Shown: one piece after another, positions 17,826-25,202 of the stretch
How the letters are laid out: every line of letters begins with the position of its first letter
Numbering within the stretch: the first letter of the stretch is position 1
Assembly (NCBI RefSeq): GCF_024622045.1
Contig: NZ_JANKBP010000018.1
Length of the DNA stretch: 42,630 nt
Reading direction: 5' to 3' (one strand)
From: Rodentibacter caecimuris
GTDB lineage: Bacteria > Pseudomonadota > Gammaproteobacteria > Enterobacterales > Pasteurellaceae
Position numbers and translations under genes: made by a program
The notes under the pieces: model-generated
Seen by the model: the letters and a program-made list of their open reading frames with translations, nothing else
Database searches by the model: none
Told to the model about the DNA's origin: nothing

Positions 17826-18341
17826 TTAAACTTGTGGTCTGCGCCAGTCGTCAGAGCCTGATGTACCTGCAATAGTATGATCCCAGTTAATTTTACGATA
17901 ACTCATACTAACTTCTAATAATTGAGTATATGGTGCGTTGCTTGGATCTTGTGCATTTGGCATCACTAAATTCATATCAACAATCACTGCATCTTCTAAT
18001 ACAGTTGAGAAAAATTCTTCTTGACGACCATCAATAGAAGTGCGGAACCAAGTAACTTCAACTTTTGGTAACATTTCACCGGAAGCTAATGCGTTATACA
18101 TTAAAGGTACTGCTTTGTTTAAAGAGCAAGTAAATTTGAATGCTTTGTGAACGCGTTGACCTGATGGCTGACCAGATTGAGGGTCAGTTGGAACGGTTAC
18201 GATATGGCTAATTGCTTGTGCCATGATCTCATCTTCATGACCTTCAACATAAACATTACCGACAGAATCTTCAGTAAATGCACCTGCTGTAATTTTTCCT
18301 TGATTGCTACCTTCGATAGAAATAAATGCTGGAGTAGGCAT
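17826..18341 (-). CDS. hcp: T6SS tube protein Hcp (TssD)
   Basis: Hcp of 171 residues forms the stacked hexameric rings of the tube that is fired into target cells. It starts MPTPAFISIEGSNQGKITAG. It then shows the family core, with EDEIMAQAISHIVTVPTDPQSGQPSGQRVHKAF, FTCSLNKAVPLMYNALASGE and a C-terminal SYRKINWDHTIAGTSGSDDW. There is no fused effector domain. AGGAG lies 7 nt before the ATG. The gene stands alone with its own terminator and about 140 bp of AT-rich upstream DNA, which fits separate, high expression. Confidence 0.97.
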   Translation of the reverse strand: MPTPAFISIEGSNQGKITAGAFTEDSVGNVYVEGHEDEIMAQAISHIVTVPTDPQSGQPSGQRVHKAFKFTCSLNKAVPLMYNALASGEMLPKVEVTWFRTSIDGRQEEFFSTVLEDAVIVDMNLVMPNAQDPSNAPYTQLLEVSMSYRKINWDHTIAGTSGSDDWRRPQV

Positions 18342-18380
18342 AAAATTCTCCTAATGATGTTAAAGATTAAATAGTTGTTT

Positions 18381-18394
18381 GTCTATAAATAGAC
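18381..18394. promoter_or_regulatory. Small inverted repeat in the hcp upstream region
   Basis: GTCTAT and ATAGAC are separated by AA, 40 bp upstream of the hcp start, in very AT-rich DNA. It may be an operator or a leader hairpin. I could not identify a convincing -35/-10 pair for hcp here. Confidence 0.3.
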
Positions 18395-18484
18395 GGATAT
18401 AACTATATCAAATTAAATAGCATTTAACATTAAATTTCATTAAAACGAGAGAAGTTTTTTTTATATTTCATGTTTATTAATTAA

Positions 18485-18672
18485 AGGGTGAAAAATATGT
18501 TTTTTTGTTTATAGGAAAGTTTGTTCCACTCCTGTTTCAAGGCAAAACGGCTTGTTCTGCTTTTTTGTCTGAAAACAGGGAAACGAATATACAAAATGCG
18601 AAAAGGATTAGACCAAGGAATACGACACCAAGAATGAATATATTACATAAATTCAGGGCTTTCCTCGTTAAG
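18485..18672 (-). pseudogene. Remnant of a third immunity-gene copy
   Basis: This stretch has no open frame but aligns base by base with the 3' part of the next immunity copy (about 18845-19040). Shared blocks include GTTTATA, GAAAGTTTG/GAAAGCTTA, TTGTTCTGCTTTTTT/TTGCTCTGCTTTTTT, TACAAAATGCG, CCAAGGAATRCGA and AAGAATGAATATATTRCATAA. Several small deletions break the frame. It corresponds to the C-terminal third of the immunity protein. It fills most of the 367-bp gap upstream of hcp and ends just before an uptake signal at 18684. Confidence 0.8.
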
Positions 18673-18683
18673 ATTAATTAAAT

Positions 18684-18693
18684 AAAGTGCGGT
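18684..18693 (+). repeat. Uptake signal at the end of the second immunity copy
   Basis: AAAGTGCGGT preceded by TTAAATA occurs just beyond the 3' end of the second immunity copy. The same arrangement (CTAAATAAAGTGCGG) recurs at 19784, beyond the 3' end of the intact copy. The uptake signal therefore seems to belong to the duplicated unit. Confidence 0.85.
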
Positions 18694-18708
18694 CAAATTT
18701 TCAGACGT

Positions 18709-19754
18709 TTATGGATAAATGCTATTTGTGTTTTTCAATGCCGGAGAGGTTTCTTTCTCATCCCAATCATTATTCACTTCATTATGTAATCCTTGGGCTA
18801 GTAATCGTTCGTTCAGTTCTTTTTGGCGTTGAATAACACGGGCGAATTTCAGCATTTTTTGTTTATAAGAAAGCTTATCCCATTCTTGTTTAAAGGTGAG
18901 AATAGCTTGCTCTGCTTTTTTTCGTTTGAAAACGGGGAAGCGAATAAAGGCAAAACTATTACAAAATGCGATTAACGGATTAACCCAAGGAATGCGATAG
19001 CAAGAATGAATATATTGCATAAATTCGGGATTTTCTTCTGTAAAATAGGCTATCATCGCTTTGATTAAATGCATATTGTGATTTTTATTGAGTGAAGGAT
19101 AGCAACCTAGAAGACCTCCATCAGTGGCTTCTCCCTCATCTAAATCCAATTTGAAAAACAGTGAATAATCGCCTTTTCCGCCAAACATATAAATACTAAA
19201 GCGATCGTATAAGATACCTGAAAGCGGATCGCCTTTATCCGGCACCGGTACAATAGAATGCCCTTTCCAATTTTGAAGATAGATCACCCGATATTTTCGG
19301 TTTAGGCGTAATGTTCTTGGGGTTGGATAAATAAGAACAATACAAATAAAAAGACAATAAATTTAACCCCTAACCACATTCTAGTTTCAAAAATAGACCA
19401 AAAGTACCACGATTTATATTCTTCATAGCTCTCAACTTCTTCCGTTATTTTATATTTTTTAATAACATTTGGATCTAGCCGATATTTTAAATATTCATTG
19501 TATTTAGATGTTAACTCTTTGTCTGGGTTAAAGCCCCATTGGATATCTAACATAAGAGGTTGATATATGCCAGATAGCGGAGGCTCTCCTATCCGAGCAT
19601 CTAAAAAGGCATTAATTATAAAGAAACCAATGATTAGAAATCTGAAAACGCCGCGATAGAAACCGCTTAAAAAGGAATGTCTGATTTCAATTTCATCGTT
19701 GCTGGTTTTTCTAATTGAATATCCTAGATCGTAATAAATTTGTTTTTTATCCAT
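18709..19754 (-). pseudogene. Second immunity-like paralogue, split by a 1-bp frameshift
   Basis: Two consecutive frames on the minus strand (19754-19302 and 19287-18709) together match the intact neighbour from end to end. The first starts MDKKQIYYDLGYSIRKTSNDEIE (intact copy: MNKKNIYHDLGYSIRKINKDEIE) and runs through both membrane helices. The second holds PVPDKGDPLSGILYDRFSIY and the C-terminal half. Adding one A to the AAA run at 19329-19331 (one T in the coding sense) restores FLFYPTPRTLRLNRKYRV, equivalent to LLFFYPHHRTLRLNRKYRV in the neighbour. The break separates the membrane anchor from the soluble domain. A sequencing error cannot be excluded. Confidence 0.85.
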
Positions 19755-19783
19755 AGTGTAACTTATTTACTGATTAACTAAAT

Positions 19784-19793
19784 AAAGTGCGGT
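19784..19793 (+). repeat. Uptake signal between immunity paralogues
   Basis: AAAGTGCGGT in the same local context as the copy at 18684. It lies between the intact immunity gene's 3' end and the start of the split paralogue. Confidence 0.85.
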
Positions 19794-19811
19794 TAAATTT
19801 AGCCCTGTTTT

Positions 19812-20822
19812 TTAATCATCACGCCAAGTCCAACGGTGATCTACTTCGTTATAAAATCCTTGTTGTTTAAGGGTGTCATTGATTTCTTGTTGGCGTTTTT
19901 GAACGGCATGATAGCGGGCTTGTTGCTGTTTCGGGCTGAGTTTGTTCCATTCGGCTTGATATTCGGCAATGGCTTTTTCTGCTTTTTTACGATGAAAGAA
20001 AGGAAAGTAAATCGGGCTGAGGCTGTTGCAAAACGCGATTAGTGGTCGGCACCAAGGGGGGCGGTAACATCTGCCGATATGCTGTAAAAATTCCGGATTG
20101 TCTTGGGTAAAAAATTCCCGCATTGCACGCACAATATGCTCGTTATGCTCCGCATTGGGCGTCGGGTAAATGCCTAAGAAAAAGCCGTCTCGGGCTTTTC
20201 CCTCAAAAAGTTTTAACGTGACAGATAATGAAAAATGTTGCCCTCTTCCAAAGGGATAAATGCTGAAGCGATTATATAAAATTCCGGAAAGGGGATCGCC
20301 TTTCTCCGGTACGGTAACCACAGCGGTACCGACAATATTTTGGCTGTAGAGAACTCGATACTTTCGGTTTAATCGCAAGGTTCGGTGGTGAGGGTAAAAG
20401 AACAGTAAAATAACAAAGGTTATCCAAATAAAATGGAAATATGCACTTACTATATCTCCAAAATGTCTATCTATGTAAGAAGATTTATATTGTTCGTATG
20501 AGATCCATTTCTCATTAGGGAAATATGCGATGAAATCTTTATTTTCTAGGTTATTTAGATATTTCTCATATAATGGCTTAACAATATCATCTGGGGAGAA
20601 TGCCCAGATGAAATCTTGACGAATTGCTTCGTGTATCATAGAAAAAGGAAGTTTACTATGAACAATATCATTTATAGATATACATATAATAATTAATATA
20701 ATAGCTAAACGAAATAAACCTCGTAAAAAACCATCAAGAAAAGAAAGTTTAACTTCAATTTCGTCTTTATTAATCTTTCGGATTGAATAGCCTAGATCGT
20801 GATATATATTTTTTTTATTCAT
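19812..20822 (-). CDS. Probable membrane immunity protein to the VasX-like effector (DUF6708-like)
   Basis: The product has 336 residues with two predicted transmembrane helices, near residues 34-52 (FRLAIILIIICISIND) and 127-146 (FHFIWITFVILLFFYP). A soluble domain follows with TVPEKGDPLSGILYNRFSIY, ARDGFFLGIYPT and CYRPPWCRPLIAFCNSLSPI. I recall this layout as DUF6708, which I have not verified. It starts 11 bp after the effector stop with an AGGAA ribosome binding site, the usual place for a cognate immunity gene. An inner-membrane location fits protection against a membrane-active toxin. Two decaying paralogues lie downstream. The immunity role is inference. Confidence 0.75.
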   Translation of the reverse strand: MNKKNIYHDLGYSIRKINKDEIEVKLSFLDGFLRGLFRLAIILIIICISINDIVHSKLPFSMIHEAIRQDFIWAFSPDDIVKPLYEKYLNNLENKDFIAYFPNEKWISYEQYKSSYIDRHFGDIVSAYFHFIWITFVILLFFYPHHRTLRLNRKYRVLYSQNIVGTAVVTVPEKGDPLSGILYNRFSIYPFGRGQHFSLSVTLKLFEGKARDGFFLGIYPTPNAEHNEHIVRAMREFFTQDNPEFLQHIGRCYRPPWCRPLIAFCNSLSPIYFPFFHRKKAEKAIAEYQAEWNKLSPKQQQARYHAVQKRQQEINDTLKQQGFYNEVDHRWTWRDD

Positions 20823-20833
20823 TTTTAATATTC

Positions 20834-23713
20834 CTATAAATCATGAAGATTAGATATTATGGGTTCAGAATAAATATTTTCACCTATGTAACCCTCGTAT
20901 CTTAACATTGACACTTTAATTTTTATCATTGTTAAGTAACGTCTTTCAATTTCTCTTTTTGTTTGATTATAATGATCATAGATCAGCCAATTTTTAGGAA
21001 GGGTAATAATTGCACATCCTTGTTTTTCATATTTTATCGATAACTCACTTTCTAATTTATAAATATCGTTATTATTAAAAACTATTTTTTCAGTAATTCT
21101 AATATTTTTTATCGCTAATGGGTTATTTATATTAGGATGAATGATTCTAATATTATTTTTATCAATTCTTTCTAAAATAGGTTTATCAGTTAATGAAAAT
21201 AATCTTTGTATTTCAATTTTGTAATATTCATGAATACTTTCCTTATTATTTACTACGTCAAACCACTGTGATGAAAATTTAGTTGTACGTTCAAGAGTCC
21301 AATCATAAGCCCCAACAGCTTCCCCCCAATAATGAGGACTATTTCCCCAAAAGCCATGCTTAATCCACAATTCAATATCTTCCGACTTAAATAATCGCAT
21401 AATCATACCGATTAATACTAATACAGAACCGATATAAGGGAATACGCGACCCAATAATTGAAGTATGCTGCCGCTTACTACATGCCCCTCTGCGATTGCC
21501 GTTACGCCGGTGGCAATAAAGGTTGGCGATAATCCTATCATACTGCCGCCTGTTCCTCGAGAAACCGCCCCCCAGAAATCGATATCGTCGCCTTTATAAG
21601 CCGCTTCTTGGGCTAAAAAGACTTCAAACATCACGGCAATGCCTGTTAGCGCAAGACTGGCATCCATTAAGCCTGCCCGCATTGCCGCCCAACGACTGGT
21701 GAACGCCTCTCCGGTTGCTTTATTGATGGCTTGTAATGAAATGTTGAGCCGGTCAAGTTGTCGATATTCCAGCGCTAAATTCCCCTCCGGTGCCATATAG
21801 GCGGCAACCCCCAGTATCAGCGCATAGGTTGAATCATTGGCTAATTTACCTTGTACTGTGTAGGTTTCAATATTCACCCAATAGCCGATAAAACTTAAAA
21901 AAGTTAATAATTTTACGGCGCCGTTTAATTTTCCGGCGGATTGTTGAAATTGGTGGTAACTTTCGTCGTGAATCTCTAATCTGGTTGAGCTAAATAGCGT
22001 TACCGATTTATTTTTAATCGGTGCTTTGCTTGGATTGAGGATTTGTATATTTCCCTGTAAAGCACTTCTCAGTTCTTTTATTTCGTATTCTTTCATTGAA
22101 AAACCTAATTTACGATAGACATTCGTAATGTTATTTACTCTTTGTGAACGTGGGTATTGGCGTTTTTTACCCGTTTGATAAGCTTCTCCGGTGATAATTT
22201 CCGCCACAACCGTGGTGACAATTTTATCATAGGCATAAACATTTAATCCGCGGATCTCTTGTAGTGCGGCAATCGCCGATAAACCATTTAATACGGTTGA
22301 GAGTGCGGTATTTAAACGATTGGCAAAAGGCTGTACTTGGGATTTCAGGTTTTCACTCAATACCGCATTATTCGGGTTAAAGGCTTGAATCATTGTTTGT
22401 AGGCCGAAACTTGTTGCGTTCAATCCCCATAACAAACCATGTCCGTAAAGGCAAAATCCATTCAGTATATCTTGCGCATTTTGATGTGCTTTATTGCTTT
22501 CATAAGCGGCTAAAAACTCTTCCAATTTATTCGCATTTTTTTCAATTAAGCTGAGATGGGCTTTGGCTATATTCTCAAATTTCTTTTCAAAAAAATGGGG
22601 GAGATTGGCTACTTTATGAATAATATTGTAGCCGGGGATATCGGGTAAATTAAACTCTTGTTTAAGGGCTTGGATGATGTCATTTTCTTTATGATCCAGA
22701 TGTGCGCTGTCCACATAAGGCCTTAATACGGTTTGGTAACACTCCTCAAATGAGGTGTAAGGATTTGCATAGCGTTGCATAAGCCGTTGATATTCTGTCG
22801 CTTTGTTTTTGACATAATTATCAATCACGGTGGCTGTGCTAATTGCATATTCGTATTTCGTCAGCTTTTCATTTCGCTGATTTTCCAAATATTGAATATA
22901 TGATACAAAATCACGGGCGTTGCTAATAATATCCGCTAACCCGACAATAATCCCTCTTTCTGAATATTTAAGCTGCTCCAGTTCTAACTGAATTTTTCCG
23001 ATAGGGGCAAAGCATTGATAATTTTCTGCGTTTTGATTTAACTCAGGCGCACTTAAATCCAGATCTTTAACTAAGGTATTTAATTGACTAAAAGGGGCGC
23101 TGCCTGTCGCTTGGTCGGGTTCTTTAATATTGACCTTTTTCATCCAACTTTGACGTAAACGGGGATCGGTGGCGAGCTTATCTAAAAAAGCAAGAGGCAG
23201 CTCAAAATCGGAATACATAATCTCAATGTCAGAAATTAATTGACTTAGCGCAATATGGGGTTGTGATTTTCCTTTGGCACTTTCCCAAGTTTGATAAATA
23301 TCTTCATTTTCACAATAGTATTGTGTAAAACAATAATCCAACGAGTTTATACCAATGTTCAATTTCAACGCGGTAGTTGGCGAATGATAATGGTAAATAT
23401 ACCAAGCCAACCCGGAGGAAGCCTTGGCGGTAATTCTTTGTGCGCTGCCGCAACCACTGATATTCGCCGCTAAGATATAAATAAATCCGCTTCGTAAGCG
23501 ACGTAGTTCATAATCGCTTTTTTCGGCTGATGAAGGCAGCGAAGCAGGCGGAGAACTATATTCTCCGCTATTTGCTATTTTAGACAATGCCGCTTGAGTA
23601 AGTGCCAATCTGGCGGGATAAAGATAGTAATCGGCTTGACATGGTGCAACGATTCCCGTCGATTCTTTAGGTTTTAGATTTGTCGGTGTATGAGGCGGCA
23701 TTTTATTCATCAT
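20834..23713 (-). CDS. VasX-like (BTH_I2691-type) T6SS effector, probable membrane-active toxin
   Basis: This 959-residue protein has no signal peptide. The N-terminus carries the VasX-type pattern: YPARLAL at residues 32-38 and RRLRSGFIYI at 71-80. A long helical middle section follows. Hydrophobic segments cluster at about 605-780 (FLSFIGYW, LALTGIAVMFEVFL, PTFIATGVTAIAEG, FPYIGSVLVLIGMIMRLF). The tail starts EDIELWIKHGFWGNSPHYWGE, like other members. VasX of Vibrio cholerae is delivered by T6SS and disrupts the target inner membrane. The gene overlaps the DUF4123 chaperone gene by 4 bp and is followed by the immunity gene. Target range and activity are inferred. Confidence 0.87.
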   Translation of the reverse strand: MMNKMPPHTPTNLKPKESTGIVAPCQADYYLYPARLALTQAALSKIANSGEYSSPPASLPSSAEKSDYELRRLRSGFIYILAANISGCGSAQRITAKASSGLAWYIYHYHSPTTALKLNIGINSLDYCFTQYYCENEDIYQTWESAKGKSQPHIALSQLISDIEIMYSDFELPLAFLDKLATDPRLRQSWMKKVNIKEPDQATGSAPFSQLNTLVKDLDLSAPELNQNAENYQCFAPIGKIQLELEQLKYSERGIIVGLADIISNARDFVSYIQYLENQRNEKLTKYEYAISTATVIDNYVKNKATEYQRLMQRYANPYTSFEECYQTVLRPYVDSAHLDHKENDIIQALKQEFNLPDIPGYNIIHKVANLPHFFEKKFENIAKAHLSLIEKNANKLEEFLAAYESNKAHQNAQDILNGFCLYGHGLLWGLNATSFGLQTMIQAFNPNNAVLSENLKSQVQPFANRLNTALSTVLNGLSAIAALQEIRGLNVYAYDKIVTTVVAEIITGEAYQTGKKRQYPRSQRVNNITNVYRKLGFSMKEYEIKELRSALQGNIQILNPSKAPIKNKSVTLFSSTRLEIHDESYHQFQQSAGKLNGAVKLLTFLSFIGYWVNIETYTVQGKLANDSTYALILGVAAYMAPEGNLALEYRQLDRLNISLQAINKATGEAFTSRWAAMRAGLMDASLALTGIAVMFEVFLAQEAAYKGDDIDFWGAVSRGTGGSMIGLSPTFIATGVTAIAEGHVVSGSILQLLGRVFPYIGSVLVLIGMIMRLFKSEDIELWIKHGFWGNSPHYWGEAVGAYDWTLERTTKFSSQWFDVVNNKESIHEYYKIEIQRLFSLTDKPILERIDKNNIRIIHPNINNPLAIKNIRITEKIVFNNNDIYKLESELSIKYEKQGCAIITLPKNWLIYDHYNQTKREIERRYLTMIKIKVSMLRYEGYIGENIYSEPIISNLHDL

Positions 23714-25089
23714 GAAATTTCCTTCTCGATTCTATTCCAAAGCATTGAAATAAATAACGTATTATCATTGCTAACCTGTTGCTTTATTTGTAGCGCTATC
23801 TCGTCAAAAGGTAAATTGTTTACTTGTGCGGTCAAATAGCAAACGGTGTAACGATAGCATAACATTTCATTTTCCGTATAACCTTTTTGCTTTGTGTAAT
23901 TGAGCGCTTTATCTATCTCTTCTGAGGATAACTGTGGAAAATAAGGATGAATGGTTTCATTCAGGTTTTTTCTGATTTCTATCCATTTTTGATGTTTAAA
24001 GCCTGCCATCTCCCAATCCGTCATCACGACTGCCGCTGGGAGCGTATCTTCAGGCAAGGCTTTTAAGGTGTAGTAGTGAAAGCTGTTTTCAAATCCCGAT
24101 CCAAAAGCGTAGATAATATTGTTATCGTAGCCAAAAAACTTATGCAATTTTGCTGGCCGTTTGGCAATGATATGGAGATAATTCCGTAAGACTTTCGGGT
24201 CGTAAAAGCGGAAAAAATGCCATTTGCCCCGTTCGTCCTGTAACATCGGGAATTTACGTAAATGTTGATACACCGTATCAAAATCCGCATAGGAATGAAT
24301 AAAAATCCCGAGATTATCTTCCCAGTTAAATTCATGTAAGGCGGATTTTAGGCTAAACAGCCCCATCATTTCACCGCTGTGAATATGCTCTTCATCACGA
24401 ATCACTTCAACCAGATAAGGCGCAACCTTTGCCGTATCCTCACCGAACTTGCCTTGGAACAGGCTTTTCATTTTCGCTTTCAGCCTTAATGATTGGAAGA
24501 ACGGCATTTTGTTGGCATCTAAGACAAAATAGACTTTTAGTGTCGGAGCGTGCGTATCATCGCGATATTGCGCAAGATGGCGCTGTAAAACTGTCTTGTC
24601 AATTTGCGGTTTAGGGAAATTGAATTGGACGGGGTTATCTCGATTTTGAAAATCCAGCAGATTGGGTGGAGTCGGAAAATCCGGCCATAACAGCAATCCG
24701 ACCGCTTCCGGCGCAAAAAGGGCAGGGACACGGTCAAGCTGCATATCAAGAGGCTGAATATTATCAATCACATGACAATGCAGATAGTCAATATTTTCTT
24801 CCATAGCCGGCTGTGACGGTTCATCGGTTAAAGGGATGACCCGTATTTCTTCTTCGCTAAGGGTGGAGGCGTGGTATAACAAGCCTGTTCGCCCATGGCG
24901 TTGAAAAAACAAATTAGCCGGAATCGGCGCTAACTGAAAACGGAAATATGCAGGTATCTGAGAAAAGTGCGCTTGTGCGCGTTGTTCAAATTCTTCGCGG
25001 GTTTGAACAAATGCGGCTAGCGCAACAAATTGGTCTAACTGATGAGCCGCTTGTACATAAGCGGTGGCAAGCCAGAGAGATTTTTCCAT
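23710..25089 (-). CDS. DUF4123 effector chaperone (VasW/Tec-like)
   Basis: This 459-residue protein carries a DUF4123-type domain at about residues 180-310. Visible segments are LKVYFVLDANKMPFFQSL, APYLVEVIRDEE, LGIFIHSYADFDTVYQHLRKFPML and the characteristic WHFFRFYDPKVLRNYL. DUF4123 proteins load cognate effectors onto VgrG without being secreted. Directly upstream of a VasX-like gene this corresponds to VasW. I chose ATG 25089, with GGAG 6 nt upstream; a TTG at 25101 would overlap that site. The 3' end overlaps the effector by ATGA-type coupling. About 180 N-terminal residues are unlike short DUF4123 proteins. Confidence 0.88.
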   Translation of the reverse strand: MEKSLWLATAYVQAAHQLDQFVALAAFVQTREEFEQRAQAHFSQIPAYFRFQLAPIPANLFFQRHGRTGLLYHASTLSEEEIRVIPLTDEPSQPAMEENIDYLHCHVIDNIQPLDMQLDRVPALFAPEAVGLLLWPDFPTPPNLLDFQNRDNPVQFNFPKPQIDKTVLQRHLAQYRDDTHAPTLKVYFVLDANKMPFFQSLRLKAKMKSLFQGKFGEDTAKVAPYLVEVIRDEEHIHSGEMMGLFSLKSALHEFNWEDNLGIFIHSYADFDTVYQHLRKFPMLQDERGKWHFFRFYDPKVLRNYLHIIAKRPAKLHKFFGYDNNIIYAFGSGFENSFHYYTLKALPEDTLPAAVVMTDWEMAGFKHQKWIEIRKNLNETIHPYFPQLSSEEIDKALNYTKQKGYTENEMLCYRYTVCYLTAQVNNLPFDEIALQIKQQVSNDNTLFISMLWNRIEKEIS

Positions 25090-25120
25090 AAATAGCTCCA
25101 ACCAAACGTAGTAAAAAATA

Positions 25121-25167
25121 ACCGCACTTTAAAGTAATACGCATAAAAAGCAATGTTAAAGTGCGGT
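25121..25167 (-). terminator. Inverted uptake-signal pair acting as clpV terminator
   Basis: ACCGCACTTTAA (25121-25132) and TTAAAGTGCGGT (25156-25167) form a perfect 12-bp stem with a 23-nt loop, 36 bp beyond the clpV stop. Reading the minus strand, the stem is followed by TATTTTTTAC, a U-rich tract. It ends only about 30 nt before the DUF4123 start codon. Confidence 0.85.
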
Positions 25168-25202
25168 CAAAATGTGAGAGGTTTTATGATGAATAATCTT
25201 GA

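Noticed and set aside
19302..19754. Separate small membrane protein gene
   Set aside because: It aligns with the N-terminal half of the adjacent intact immunity protein, and one added base joins it to the next frame; it is better described as part of a split gene.
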